From Gordonia namibiensis NBRC 108229 (lineage in GTDB: Bacteria > Actinomycetota > Actinomycetes > Mycobacteriales > Mycobacteriaceae): a stretch of DNA of 64,000 nucleotides. Both the position numbers and the translations under genes were made by a program. Below are positions 26,213 through 35,369 of the stretch, piece after piece (the first letter of the stretch is position 1; each line of letters starts with the position of its first letter). Under the pieces are notes generated by a model. That model was not told the DNA's origin, searched no databases, and was given only the letters and a program-made list of their open reading frames with translations. Where the stretch lies: contig NZ_BAHE01000008.1 of the NCBI RefSeq assembly GCF_000298235.1, positions 62,001 to 126,000 of the forward strand. The letters are read 5' to 3'.

Positions 26213-26665
26213 TCACCAGTTGTAGTCGAGGAACTTCCCGTCGAAGGTCACGACCACGCGGTCGCCACCCGGGTCGGCGCGTCGGGCGATGTCGACCTTG
26301 AAGTTGATCGCACTCATGATCCCGTCGCCGAACTCCTCGTGGATGAGTTCCTTCAGCGCCGGACCGTAGACGTCGAGGGCCTCGTAGAAGCGGTAGATCG
26401 TGGGGTCACTGGCGGCGGCCTCGTCCGGAGTTCGGGTCGGTTGCTGCCGCAGGCTCTCGGCGACGCCCTCGCCGAGGCCGAGCATCTCGACCACGACGGT
26501 GGCCTTGTCCGCCGGTACGGGGTGTTTCCCGAGCAGAGCAGCGACCGTCCACACAAGCGGTGCGTCGATCTTCTCGGCGATCGCCGCCCAGGTGAGTCCC
26601 TGCCGGATTCGGGCCGCGACGATCAGGTCGGCGGCGTCGGACTTCGGCATGATCGGAGTGGTCAT
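26213..26665 (-). CDS. cynS: Cyanate hydratase (cyanase)
   Basis: 150 residues (E. coli CynS is 156). It decomposes cyanate with bicarbonate to ammonia and CO2 in the cytoplasm, working as a decamer. The catalytic residues are in place: Arg92 and Glu95 (YRFYEAL) and Ser118 (DGIMSAINF), each four positions before the E. coli numbering. The N-terminal half is the expected five-helix DNA-binding-like domain (GLTWAAIAEKIDAPLVW). GAGGAGA fixes the ATG at 26665. It is divergent from an FNT channel gene. No carbonic anhydrase (cynT) or cynX is nearby. Confidence 0.95.
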   Translation of the reverse strand: MTTPIMPKSDAADLIVAARIRQGLTWAAIAEKIDAPLVWTVAALLGKHPVPADKATVVVEMLGLGEGVAESLRQQPTRTPDEAAASDPTIYRFYEALDVYGPALKELIHEEFGDGIMSAINFKVDIARRADPGGDRVVVTFDGKFLDYNW

Positions 26666-26925
26666 CGTGTCTCCTCGTCGATTCGGCGATGCTCCCTCGA
26701 CGCGGGGGTCGGCGCTCCAGGCCGAATGTCGTTGGTACGTCGAGGGTTATCTCCACCATGCACAGGTGCCGGCGGATTTCCAAGGTGTTGCCGGACTCGG
26801 CCGGAGATTTCACACGACGGACACGACGGTACGAGCAGGAGGTAATCGCGGCGAAACATCACTCCGACGGAGCGTTCGAGAGAGGTCGATGTAACACCGG
26901 GTCGTCCTGACGACACCTCGACGAC

Positions 26926-27864
26926 ATGTGGCCTCGATTCGATGGGGGACAAGAGTCACGAATCGAAACGCTCGGGGAGAATCTCTTGTCCTATGTGAAT
27001 CCGTCCGAATTCGCGGTGAAGATGGTGGACGCCGGTGAGGCGAAGGTGTTCCTGTCCACCCGCGACACGATCATCCGCGCCTACATGGCCGGCGCGATCC
27101 TCGCCCTGGCCGCGGCATTCGCCGTGACGGTCACCGTCCGCACCGGGGAACCACTGCTCGGGGCGTTGCTGTTCCCGGTCGGCTTCTGCCTGCTGTATCT
27201 GATGGGCTTCGACCTGCTCACCGGGGTCTTCACGCTCGTCCCGCTCGCCCTGATCGACAAACGGCGCGGTGTGACGGTGAAATCCATGCTGCGCAACTGG
27301 AGTTGGGTGTTCGTGGGGAACTTCCTGGGCGCCTTCACGGTCGCGGTGATGATGGCGGTGATCGTGACCTACGGCTTCAGTGTCGACCCGGACGAGATCG
27401 GCCAGCAGCTCGGGCACATCGGCGAGAGCCGGACCGTCGGCTACGCCGAGCACGGTGCCGCCGGCATGCTCACGCTGTTCATCCGCGGCGTCCTGTGCAA
27501 TTGGATGGTGTCCACCGGTGTCGTCGGCGCGATGATGTCGACGTCGTTGCCCGGCAAGGTCCTCGCCATGTGGATGCCGGTGATGGTGTTCTTCTACATG
27601 GGATTCGAGCACTCGATCGTCAACATGTTCCTGTTCCCTTCGGGACTGATGCTCGGGGGCGACTTCTCGATCGGCGACTACCTCGTCTGGAACGAGATCC
27701 CCACGGTCATCGGCAATCTCGTCGGCGGTCTCACCTTCGTCGGGTTGACGATCTACATCACCCACGCGCGCACCGCCGCCGACCGTCGGCCCGTCTCCCA
27801 TGACGAGACGACCGAGGTCGACGTCGCGGCGCCCGCCGAGATCGAGACCGTCAAGACGGTCTGA
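26926..27864 (+). CDS. Formate/nitrite transporter (FNT) family channel
   Basis: Up to 312 residues with six hydrophobic segments, the FNT number. Family landmarks include AYMAGAILALAAAFAV (TM1), LLYLMGFDLLTGVFTLVP (TM2), FIRGVLCNWMVSTGVVGAMM (TM4 region) and FEHSIVNMFLFPSGLML (TM5 loop). FNT pores pass small monovalent anions such as formate, nitrite and hydrosulfide. Placement back-to-back with cyanase suggests cyanate or a related anion here. The true start is uncertain: ATG 26926, TTG 26986 (5 nt after GGGGAGA) or GTG 26995 all fit. The 3' end overlaps the convergent DUF2339 gene by 14 bp. Confidence 0.85.
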   Translation: MWPRFDGGQESRIETLGENLLSYVNPSEFAVKMVDAGEAKVFLSTRDTIIRAYMAGAILALAAAFAVTVTVRTGEPLLGALLFPVGFCLLYLMGFDLLTGVFTLVPLALIDKRRGVTVKSMLRNWSWVFVGNFLGAFTVAVMMAVIVTYGFSVDPDEIGQQLGHIGESRTVGYAEHGAAGMLTLFIRGVLCNWMVSTGVVGAMMSTSLPGKVLAMWMPVMVFFYMGFEHSIVNMFLFPSGLMLGGDFSIGDYLVWNEIPTVIGNLVGGLTFVGLTIYITHARTAADRRPVSHDETTEVDVAAPAEIETVKTV

Positions 27865-29935
27865 CCGGTGTATCCGCTCCCGGGGTCGTGGTCGGCGACC
27901 CCGGGACGCGTTCGCCCTGGAGGGCCTTGGCGTACCAGGCGCCGAGTCCCAGAAGAATCAGACCGGTCACGATGAACACGAGGACCCGGAAGATCCCATC
28001 GAGGGTGGCCAGGTCGAACAGGAACAGCTTGGCCATCGCCGCCGCGACGAGCACCAGTCCGCCGGTGACCGCGGCGGTGCGCTCGTTACCGGCGCGTCGC
28101 CGGGCGAAGGCCAGCGCCGCACCGGCGAGGACGACCCAGCAGGTGGTCGCGATGACGTGCCCGCCGAGGAATCCGTCGGCGCCGGCGATCAGCACTCCGG
28201 ACGTGACGCTGATGGCGGTGATGGCATAGACCCCGACGACGGCGGCAGCGGTGTAGGCGACGCGGCCCAGGTCTCCGGCCGTCAGTCGGGTCCACCCGGC
28301 GGCGATCACGACGGCCCCCGCGGCGGCGAGCAGGCTGCCGATCACGATCGACAACGAGGCGTTGTCCTCCATCAGACGGGCCTGGGCCAGCACGTACGGC
28401 GGCATGTCGTCGAGCAGAGCTGCGAAACCGATCGCCCAGAGGACCGTGCTACCGCCCAGCAGCACCAGCGACGTCGCCGACCATGTGCGCGCGACCAGGG
28501 CCGTTACTGTCGCCAGGCCCAGCACCGCGGACACGGCCACCATGCCGTCGAAGCACACGAGGATCGCGACGAAGAGCACGACGAGCGAGGTCGCGGTCCA
28601 GATCTGGGCGACGACGTCGGGGAGTTCGAAGCGCTCGGTCCGCACCACCGAGCAGATGACGGTGACACCGATGACGAGCACGGCGACCGACGCCTGCAGC
28701 GCGACCGCGCCCGCAATGTCCATCACCGCGCCGGCGAACAGGACCGGGATCGTCGTCGCCGATGCCAGGCCCGCGATGACCTCGCGGAATCGGGTGGTGG
28801 GCATCGCCACCAGGGCGCCCGCGAAACCGAGGACGATCACGACGAGTGCGGCGCCGGCGAATTCGAAGCCGGTGTTCGCGGTGCTCGTTCCGCCCAGGGC
28901 GGCCAAGCCGACGGCGGTCAGCGGGATCGTGGGCGCGGCCAGGCGCACGGTGTGCAACCAGATCCAGTCGCGGCCCCACTGGACCCACGCCGACGCAGCG
29001 GCGAGCACCACCATGAACGCGATCAGGGTCATGTCGAGACCGCCGGTCAACACCGGGCCGAGAACGATGAGCGGGACCACCACGAGCAAGCCGAGATGTT
29101 CACTGCGCCAACGATATGCGAGGACCAGACCGCCGGCTGCGACCACTCCGGCGACTGCCAGACCCGCCACGATGGGGAGCCACTCGTAGATCTTGGTGGC
29201 GGCAAGGACATCGAGGTACCCGGCCGCGATCCCTGTTGCGGCCGTGGCGATCGCGCCGATCCGGCCATCCGGCTTGCGGCGCAACCAGATCGCGGTGCCG
29301 ACAAGTGCTGCCGCAAGCACCCCGCCGCCCGCAACGCGGAACTCCGGGCGCAGGATGCCGGCCTGCGCGGCCAGGACGAGCAGCAGGGCGATGCCGACCA
29401 GCGTGACGCCCACGCCGGCGGTGGCGAGGATCTTGCCGATCAGACCCCGTTCGGCGGCCGCGGCGACACGCTCGGACAGCGGGCGCGCGGGTGGACGTGT
29501 CGGCAGGGGAGCGGCCGGCGGTCGCGGCATCGGCCCATATGCGGGATGCGGTCCCGGCCGTGACGGAGCCTGCTGGACGGGCGGCCCGTAGGTGTACGCA
29601 CCCCGACCTGCCGGCCGACCGGGTGACGCCCACGGAGACGGCTGCCGGCTGCCCATCGGAGATGCGGGCGGAGGAGGCGCGGGCGCCGGGGCCACGGTCG
29701 GCGTGGTGAGCGGTCCGGCCGGAGCCTCCTGCCGTGCCGGTTCCGGCTGTACCGGAGGGTCGGGCTGTGCGGCCTCGCCGGCAGGACCCTCGACATCGTC
29801 GACGATCCGCCGCAGTTCGGCGAACTCGGCCGAGACCGTGGACATCTGGCGGGCGATGGCATCGAATTCGGTGGAGATCCGCGCGAGTGTCGCGGCTCCC
29901 GGATCGCCCCCGAATGTGCTGCTGGAAATGGTCAT
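27851..29935 (-). CDS. DUF2339-type polytopic membrane protein
   Basis: 694 residues. An N-terminal coiled segment (ISTEFDAIARQMSTVSAEF) is followed by a Pro-rich stretch of about 100 residues and then roughly 18-20 hydrophobic segments to the end. The opening of the membrane part (GLIGKILATAGVGVTLVGIA) and the closing FDLATLDGIFRVLVFIVTGL are typical of DUF2339/COG5373 proteins. Function unknown; such proteins are thought to be envelope-associated. The ATG at 29935 begins MTISSST; one at 29959 is also possible. Its 3' end overlaps the FNT gene. Confidence 0.8.
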   Translation of the reverse strand: MTISSSTFGGDPGAATLARISTEFDAIARQMSTVSAEFAELRRIVDDVEGPAGEAAQPDPPVQPEPARQEAPAGPLTTPTVAPAPAPPPPASPMGSRQPSPWASPGRPAGRGAYTYGPPVQQAPSRPGPHPAYGPMPRPPAAPLPTRPPARPLSERVAAAAERGLIGKILATAGVGVTLVGIALLLVLAAQAGILRPEFRVAGGGVLAAALVGTAIWLRRKPDGRIGAIATAATGIAAGYLDVLAATKIYEWLPIVAGLAVAGVVAAGGLVLAYRWRSEHLGLLVVVPLIVLGPVLTGGLDMTLIAFMVVLAAASAWVQWGRDWIWLHTVRLAAPTIPLTAVGLAALGGTSTANTGFEFAGAALVVIVLGFAGALVAMPTTRFREVIAGLASATTIPVLFAGAVMDIAGAVALQASVAVLVIGVTVICSVVRTERFELPDVVAQIWTATSLVVLFVAILVCFDGMVAVSAVLGLATVTALVARTWSATSLVLLGGSTVLWAIGFAALLDDMPPYVLAQARLMEDNASLSIVIGSLLAAAGAVVIAAGWTRLTAGDLGRVAYTAAAVVGVYAITAISVTSGVLIAGADGFLGGHVIATTCWVVLAGAALAFARRRAGNERTAAVTGGLVLVAAAMAKLFLFDLATLDGIFRVLVFIVTGLILLGLGAWYAKALQGERVPGSPTTTPGADTPVRPS

Positions 29936-30033
29936 GGAATGACCCTGTCTTCTCATGGCCCGCGGGACATGAGTAGTGCTACTCACAGGGGTTGGGGGTT
30001 TCGAGCGCAGGTCGGTGCGGGTAAGCCTCCGGC

Positions 30034-30366
30034 ATGAACGACGTACAGAATCCCAGCGACCGCGGGCGACAGGACGTCGAGAAGAGGTGGCAGGACACCG
30101 GCAGCTACCGGTCCGCAGCGCTCTACGTGGTCGCCGTCGTCGGAGTCGGAGCCATCGCATGTGCGATTTTCCTCGCCGTTGACCGCACCAACATGGTCCT
30201 CGCATCCCTGGTCCCCGGCGTATTCGTCCTCGGCGGTATCGGCGCGCTGGTCATCGCCTACCGCACCTACCGCCGCGGCGGAACCTGGCCGATGTGGCAG
30301 GGCGCCGCGTGGTTCCTCTTCGCGTTGATGCTGGTCTCCCTCGCGTTCCCGGCCATGGCCGGCTGA
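30034..30366 (+). CDS. Small membrane protein, 110 aa, unknown function
   Basis: I do not recognise a family. After a polar N-terminus of about 28 residues there are three hydrophobic segments (LYVVAVVGVGAIACAIFL, LASLVPGVFVLGGIGALV, MWQGAAWFLFALMLVSLA), the second ending in an Arg/Tyr-rich cytoplasmic loop (AYRTYRRGG). It sits 98 bp from the divergent DUF2339 gene and 73 bp before the MFS gene. Codon use is like the neighbours. Confidence 0.65.
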   Translation: MNDVQNPSDRGRQDVEKRWQDTGSYRSAALYVVAVVGVGAIACAIFLAVDRTNMVLASLVPGVFVLGGIGALVIAYRTYRRGGTWPMWQGAAWFLFALMLVSLAFPAMAG

Positions 30367-30439
30367 CGCCGACCCGGAGCCGTCGAGAAGGGTCTGACCG
30401 CGACGACCCCGGCGTCGTGACTGCGGCATGATGTCTGCC

Positions 30440-31720
30440 ATGTCGACCCCGTCGCGCACCGGCTCGCTCGCCGTCGGCACCATGGTCCTGCTCACGGCTC
30501 TCTACTTCGCGCAGGGCCTGCCGTACGGGTTCTTCAGCCAGGCGGTGCCCGTCCTCCTGCGTGAGGAGGGGTACTCGCTCACGCAGATCAGCGTCTATGG
30601 GCTGCTCTTCGCGCCGTGGGGACTCAAGTTCTTGTGGGCACCGTATGTCGACCGATACGGGACCCGACGCCGCTGGCTCCTCGCGATGCAACTGACATCC
30701 GCGACGATCGCCCTCGTCCTGGCCTGCCTCGACCTCTCCGGGACGTTGGTCTGGCTCCTCGTCGGCATCGCGGTGATCAACCTGGCCTCGGCGACCCAGG
30801 ACATCGCCACCGACGGACTCGCCGTTCAGTCCCTCGGACCCCGACAACGAGGTCTGGGCAACGGGATTCAGGTGGGCGCCTACCGGGTCGGCATGATCGT
30901 CGGCGGCGGTGGACTGCTGTGGTTGTTCTCGCTCGCCGGCTGGCGCAGCCTCTTCGTCGCGATGTCGATCCTGCTCGTCGTCCTCACGATCCCGGTCTGG
31001 TACCTCGCCCGCACACCCGCGGACGCGACGACGTCGTCGACGGAACAGGCGCATGTCTCGCGGCCGTCGCCGTCACTGCTCCTCACCGGCTGGCTCGCCC
31101 GGCTCCGACGCCCCGGCGTGGTGGTGTTCATCCTGATCGTCGGGGCCTACAAGTTCGGCAACTCGATGGGTTCGGCCCTCGTCGGACCCTTCATGTCCGA
31201 CATCGGCCTGAGCCTGGGACAGATCGCCCTCGTCGAAGGTGCGTTGTCGTCGGCGGGTGCGCTCGCCGGAGCGGCCCTCGGCGGATGGCTGGCGTTCCGC
31301 TACGGACGACGCCAGGCCCTGCTCTTCGGCGGTGTCACCCAAACACTCAGTCTGGCTTTGTACCTGGTGGCCGCATCGGGCGTCGGCGGGTTCTGGCTCG
31401 TGGTGAGCGCCAGCCTGGCCGAACACATCCTCGGCGGGGCAGCGACCGTCGCGGTGTTCACGCTCATGATGGACGCGTGCGAGAAGGGGTACGAGGGCAG
31501 CGACTACACGCTGTTCGCCTGCGCGGTGGTCGGCGTCCAGGGCGCGGCCGGGTTCGCTGCGGGTGTCGTCGGTGACCTGTTCGGTTTCCCGGCGCTGTTC
31601 GCGACGGCACTCGTGCTATCGGGGATCGGCGTCGTCGTCATGATCCGCGCGCTCGATCGCGGGATGGGGCCGAGCACGATCCGAGCGCTCGCGCGGAGAG
31701 CGTCGCGCTCGGTGGGCTGA
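30440..31720 (+). CDS. AmpG-like MFS permease
   Basis: 426 residues, 12 hydrophobic segments. The N-terminus (LLTALYFAQGLPYGFFSQAVP) and the first loop (APYVDRYGTRRRWLL) match the AmpG/acetyl-CoA-transporter-like group of MFS proteins, as does ATQDIATDGLAVQSL in TM4. AmpG imports anhydromuropeptides in Gram-negatives; in an actinomycete the substrate is unknown. CATGAT at 30427-30432 lies 7 nt before the ATG at 30440, so I prefer this over the ATGs at 30428 and 30431, which fall inside that hexamer. Confidence 0.82.
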   Translation: MSTPSRTGSLAVGTMVLLTALYFAQGLPYGFFSQAVPVLLREEGYSLTQISVYGLLFAPWGLKFLWAPYVDRYGTRRRWLLAMQLTSATIALVLACLDLSGTLVWLLVGIAVINLASATQDIATDGLAVQSLGPRQRGLGNGIQVGAYRVGMIVGGGGLLWLFSLAGWRSLFVAMSILLVVLTIPVWYLARTPADATTSSTEQAHVSRPSPSLLLTGWLARLRRPGVVVFILIVGAYKFGNSMGSALVGPFMSDIGLSLGQIALVEGALSSAGALAGAALGGWLAFRYGRRQALLFGGVTQTLSLALYLVAASGVGGFWLVVSASLAEHILGGAATVAVFTLMMDACEKGYEGSDYTLFACAVVGVQGAAGFAAGVVGDLFGFPALFATALVLSGIGVVVMIRALDRGMGPSTIRALARRASRSVG

Positions 31721-31772
31721 AACGTGGCGGGGGATCGTCGCCAGGGCTTCGTGGCTCGTCGCTAGCGCTCCT

Positions 31773-31930
31773 CGCACCACAGCCAGCAGTGAGGAGCTCT
31801 CGCACCTCAGCCGGCAGTGGGAAGCTCTCGCACGTCAGCCGGCAGTGGGAAGCTCTCGCACCTCCGGCAGTGAGGAGCTCTCACACCTCAGCCGGCAGTG
31901 GGAAGCTCTCGCGCCTCGGCCGGCGGTGAG
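31773..31930. repeat. 28-bp tandem repeat, about 5.7 copies
   Basis: Units start at 31773, 31801, 31829, 31857, 31882 and 31910. The core is CGCACCTCAGCCGGCAGT followed by GGGAAGCTCT. The fourth unit lacks 3 bp, and the sixth is partial and diverged. It fills the gap between the convergent AmpG-like and TetR genes and is not coding. Confidence 0.9.
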
Positions 31931-31933
31931 CGA

Positions 31934-32536
31934 TCAGCGGCGACCGGGGATGAGCGTCGCCAGGGCCTCGTCGACGACCCGTTCGAGATCGTCCCCCAGG
32001 CTTCCGGCGAGAAACTGTTGAGCGAGCTCGGCCATGGCGCCGGTGAAGACGGCGGCCCGCACCCGACCGGTCAGGGGATCGGTCTCCAGGGCGTCGGCCT
32101 CGGCGAAGGAGAGTTCGAAGAGCATGTTCTGCGTGGCGGCACGCCGCTGCGCGAGCACCGGATTGGTTCGTCCCTCGGTGAACAGGATGCGGCCGCGACG
32201 CGGATCCTCCGACGCGTGGCCGAGGACCGCGAGCATGCCGGCGCGGGTGCGCGCCCGGACGGAGTGACCTGCGGTGGTCATCGCAGCCTCGACCACCGCG
32301 CCCAGCTCGGCGGCGGTCGCGTCGTACACGGCGCCGAGTAGTTCGTCGGTGTCGGTGAAGCTCTCGTAGAAGTAGCGGGTGTTGAAGCCGCAATGCCGGC
32401 ACACCGACCGCACCGACAGCTCGGTCTCGGGTCCGCTGCCCCCGAAGATGTCGAACGCCGCGGCGATCAGGATCGCTCGTCGCTCGACGCGGCGGTCCTC
32501 CAAGGGGACGCCGGCCCATCGGGTCGGACTCGACAT
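31934..32536 (-). CDS. TetR-family regulator (of the MpaB-type oxygenase)
   Basis: 200 residues with the HTH at about 14-60 (AILIAAAFDIFGGSGPETEL, VRSVCRHCGFNTRYFYESF). The ATG at 32536 follows GGTGAAAC; an upstream in-frame start at 32596 would run through the operator-like palindrome. It is divergent from the DUF2236 oxygenase, and the 45-bp palindrome between them is the likely binding site. Confidence 0.85.
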   Translation of the reverse strand: MSSPTRWAGVPLEDRRVERRAILIAAAFDIFGGSGPETELSVRSVCRHCGFNTRYFYESFTDTDELLGAVYDATAAELGAVVEAAMTTAGHSVRARTRAGMLAVLGHASEDPRRGRILFTEGRTNPVLAQRRAATQNMLFELSFAEADALETDPLTGRVRAAVFTGAMAELAQQFLAGSLGDDLERVVDEALATLIPGRR

Positions 32537-32578
32537 CGTTTCACCATAGACGGGCTGACCCGGGACGAAGCAAGGTCT

Positions 32579-32623
32579 GGTCACGTATGTACCCAAAGCG
32601 TTAAAGTGGGTACAACCGTGACC
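32579..32623. promoter_or_regulatory. Large palindromic operator between TetR and MpaB genes
   Basis: 17-bp arms GGTCACGTATGTACCCA (32579-32595) and TGGGTACAACCGTGACC (32607-32623) pair at 15 of 17 positions around an 11-bp AT-rich spacer, AAGCGTTAAAG. Length and position suit binding of two TetR dimers over the promoter. Confidence 0.7.
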
Positions 32624-32716
32624 ACATGGCGACCGTGCTCATGTGGCGTCGTCGTATCGACGGTTCGGGCCGGGAACCGCCCCGCCCGGGTCGTCGGTAT
32701 CGAGAAAGGACGACCG

Positions 32717-33763
32717 ATGAACGTTCCCCTCGCGCCCTTACGGCTGCCATCCACGGAATGGGTCCCGTTGGACCTGCCGCACGAGATGCTCGGATCGTGG
32801 CTCAACGGCAAGTTCGACGAGAACGTCCGTGCCAAGTTCTTCCGCGGGATGGAGTTCGAGGACCCGGCCGGTGACCCCGGGTGGTTCGGACCCGACAGCG
32901 CCACCTGGTACGTCCACTCGCACACACCGGCGCTGATCTTCGGGCTGCAGAGCGCGTCGTACATCGAACGCCTCGACCCCAGCATCTTCTGGATGGGCAT
33001 GCACCACTCCCGCCTGGTCCGGCGACGTGAGGACGGCACCGCGACCACCTCGATCGACCCCGACGGTGCGATGACCCGCCTCGGGCACTCGCTCGCGTTC
33101 TTCATGGGGACGGCCTACGGATCGTCGGAAACCGCCGAGCGACTTGCTCGTACCGTGCGGGCGATGCACCACACGATCAAGGGTGTCCGGCCCGACGGCG
33201 CGGCCTACGACGCCGACGATCCCGAGTGGTTGCGCTGGAACTACGCGACGGTCGTGTGGGGTATCGCGACGGCGCACGAGATCTACCACCCGCGACCCCT
33301 GCGCGGAACCGAACTCGACAGGTACTACGGGGAATTCGTGCGCGTGGGTCATGCGCTGGGCGGAACCGACCTGCCCACCACCAAGGCCGAGACCCTGGAA
33401 TGTCTCGAGTCATACCTGCCCCGGCTGGCGCTGACGCACGGCAACGCGATGGCCACAGGCGCCAATCTGCGGAATCGTGCTCAGGCGGCGGTGGATTGGG
33501 CGATCCGGGACATCCAGCCGCGCTGGGCCCAGCAGCTCATCTCCTACCGGCCGCCGAATCCGGTCGAACGGCGCGCCCGCCGATCCGCCGTGTGGACCAT
33601 CATCAACTCGGCTCACCTGTCGATGGGGGAGGCGCCCGAGTTCGCCGCTGCCAAGCGACGCGTCGCCGGCGGCACCGACGTGCCGCACACCCTGCCGCGC
33701 TACGAACTCGGCTCCGATCCCGAGCTCAGCCGCGCGGAGGTCGAGGCAGCCTTCTCGCACTAG
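32717..33763 (+). CDS. MpaB/DUF2236-family oxygenase (latex-clearing-protein superfamily)
   Basis: 348 residues. It has DUF2236 landmarks: WFGPDSATWYVHSHTPALIF, RLGHSLAFFMGTAYGSSETA, VRAMHHTIKGVRPDG and LRWNYATVVWGIATAHEIY. Members are all-alpha haem-b oxygenases, including rubber oxygenase Lcp and fungal MpaB. The conserved His in the RAMHHTIKG and GHSLAFF helices are haem-ligand candidates. No signal peptide is seen, so it is probably cytoplasmic, unlike Lcp. GAAAGGA precedes the ATG. Control by the divergent TetR is likely. Confidence 0.82.
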   Translation: MNVPLAPLRLPSTEWVPLDLPHEMLGSWLNGKFDENVRAKFFRGMEFEDPAGDPGWFGPDSATWYVHSHTPALIFGLQSASYIERLDPSIFWMGMHHSRLVRRREDGTATTSIDPDGAMTRLGHSLAFFMGTAYGSSETAERLARTVRAMHHTIKGVRPDGAAYDADDPEWLRWNYATVVWGIATAHEIYHPRPLRGTELDRYYGEFVRVGHALGGTDLPTTKAETLECLESYLPRLALTHGNAMATGANLRNRAQAAVDWAIRDIQPRWAQQLISYRPPNPVERRARRSAVWTIINSAHLSMGEAPEFAAAKRRVAGGTDVPHTLPRYELGSDPELSRAEVEAAFSH

Positions 33764-34078
33764 GCCACCGACCCAGGCCACCGACCCCGGGGCGGTGCAT
33801 CCAACAGCGATGCGCCGCCTTCGTCGTCGAAAAATCCGATCCGGCAACAACATTCGGCAGTGTGAATCGGGCGTGAGCCGCACTGAAGCGGAAACAGGGA
33901 ATTCATCTCTCGTCACGCCGGTGTAACAAAGCCTAAATACGTTTACCCGACATACGCGAGTTCGCCGATCGAGAGCGACGCGTATCTCTTCGGGGGGGTC
34001 ACGCGGTGCGAAGCAGCGCCGGGTGTCTGTCATGGCCCCGCTCGAGCCGACCTGAGACGTATTGAGAAAGGCCTTCGG
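33764..34078 (+). promoter_or_regulatory. urtA upstream region (315 bp, no gene)
   Basis: No credible ORF. It holds two adjacent copies of AGGCCACCGACCC just after the oxygenase gene, then an AT-richer block around 33920-33955 (GTGTAACAAAGCC, TAAATACGTTTACCC) suited to a promoter or a nitrogen-regulator site. TAAC and GTTA half-sites occur there, but I could not match a GlnR or AmtR consensus confidently. Confidence 0.45.
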
Positions 34079-35362
34079 ATGCCGTTTGATTCATTGCCGT
34101 CCGCCGTCACCCCCACACGCCGTAGGCGGTACGGCATCCTCATCCCGGCGGCGCTGTCCGCCGTCGCACTCGCGCTGAGCGCCTGTGGCAGCTCGGCGAG
34201 TGAGGACTCGGCATCGAGCGCCGAGTCCTGCGTCGACACCTCGGGCGACACCATCAAGGTCGGTTCACTGAACTCGCTGTCGGGCACGATGGCGATCTCC
34301 GAGGTCACCGTGCGTGACTCGATCAAGCTGGCCGTCGACCAGATCAACGACAACGGCGGTGTGCTGGGCAAGCAGATCCAGCTCATCGGCGAGGACGGCG
34401 CCTCCGAGCCCACCATCTTCGCCGAGAAGGCGGAGAAGCTCATCTCGGCCGACTGCGTCGCAGCGGTGTTCGGCGGCTGGACGTCGTCGAGCCGCAAGGC
34501 GATGCTGCCGGTCTTCGAGGACAACAACTCCCTGCTGTACTACCCGGTGCAGTACGAGGGTCTCGAGTCGTCGAAGAACATCTTCTACACCGGTGCCACC
34601 ACCAACCAGCAGATCGTGCCGGCCCTGGAGTACCTGAAGGAGAAGGGTGTCAAGTCCCTCTACCTCGTCGGCAGCGACTACGTCTTCCCGCAGACGGCCA
34701 ACCGCGTCATCAAGGCCTACGCCGAGGCCAACGGCATCGAGATCAAGGGCGAGGACTACACCCCGCTCGGTTCGACGGACTTCTCGACCATCGTCAACAA
34801 GGTTCGCACCGCCGACGCCGACGCCGTGTTCAACACCCTCAACGGCGACTCCAACGTGGCGTTCTTCCGTGAGTACAAGAACGTCGGTCTGACCCCGCAG
34901 GCGATGCCGGTCGTGTCGGTCTCGATCGCCGAGGAAGAGGTCGGCGGCATCGGTGTGGAGAACATCGAGGGGCAGCTGGTCGCCTGGGACTACTACCAGA
35001 CCATCGACAACCCGGTGAACGAGTCCTTCGTCCGTGACTACAAGGCCGCCTACGGCGCGAACAAGCCGACCTCCGATCCCATGGAGGCCGCCTACGTCTC
35101 GGTGTACCTGTGGAAGAACACCGTCGAGAAGGCGAACTCGTTCGCCGTGGCCGATGTCCAGAAGGCCGCCGGTGGAGTCACTTTCGAGGCCCCCGAGGGC
35201 CTGGTGACCATCGACGGGGAGAACAACCACATCACCAAGACCGCTCGCATCGGTGAGATCCGCGGCGACGGCCTCATCTACACGGTGTGGGATTCGGGAC
35301 AGCCGATCGAGCCGGACCCGTACCTCAAGTCCTACCCGTGGGCCGAGGGCCTCAGCAGCTGA
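34079..35362 (+). CDS. urtA: Urea-type ABC transporter substrate-binding lipoprotein
   Basis: 427 residues. The lipobox LSAC (33-36) gives a lipoprotein with Cys36 as anchor. The mature part is a Leu/Ile/Val-binding-protein-like fold of the UrtA type: VGSLNSLSGTMAISEVTVRD, FGGWTSSSRKAMLPVFE, LLYYPVQYEGLE and IFYTGATTNQQIVPALEYL are landmarks of urea or short-chain amide binders. GAGAAAGG precedes the ATG. It heads urtABCDE; a hairpin separates it from urtB. Confidence 0.93.
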   Translation: MPFDSLPSAVTPTRRRRYGILIPAALSAVALALSACGSSASEDSASSAESCVDTSGDTIKVGSLNSLSGTMAISEVTVRDSIKLAVDQINDNGGVLGKQIQLIGEDGASEPTIFAEKAEKLISADCVAAVFGGWTSSSRKAMLPVFEDNNSLLYYPVQYEGLESSKNIFYTGATTNQQIVPALEYLKEKGVKSLYLVGSDYVFPQTANRVIKAYAEANGIEIKGEDYTPLGSTDFSTIVNKVRTADADAVFNTLNGDSNVAFFREYKNVGLTPQAMPVVSVSIAEEEVGGIGVENIEGQLVAWDYYQTIDNPVNESFVRDYKAAYGANKPTSDPMEAAYVSVYLWKNTVEKANSFAVADVQKAAGGVTFEAPEGLVTIDGENNHITKTARIGEIRGDGLIYTVWDSGQPIEPDPYLKSYPWAEGLSS

Positions 35363-35369
35363 CGTCTGA

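Noticed and set aside
31773-31930. CRISPR array
   Set aside because: The 28-bp units are directly adjacent with no spacers, and there are no cas genes.
33764-34078. GlnR or AmtR box upstream of urtA
   Set aside because: Half-sites resembling TAAC/GTTA are present, but spacing and flanks do not fit either consensus well enough.
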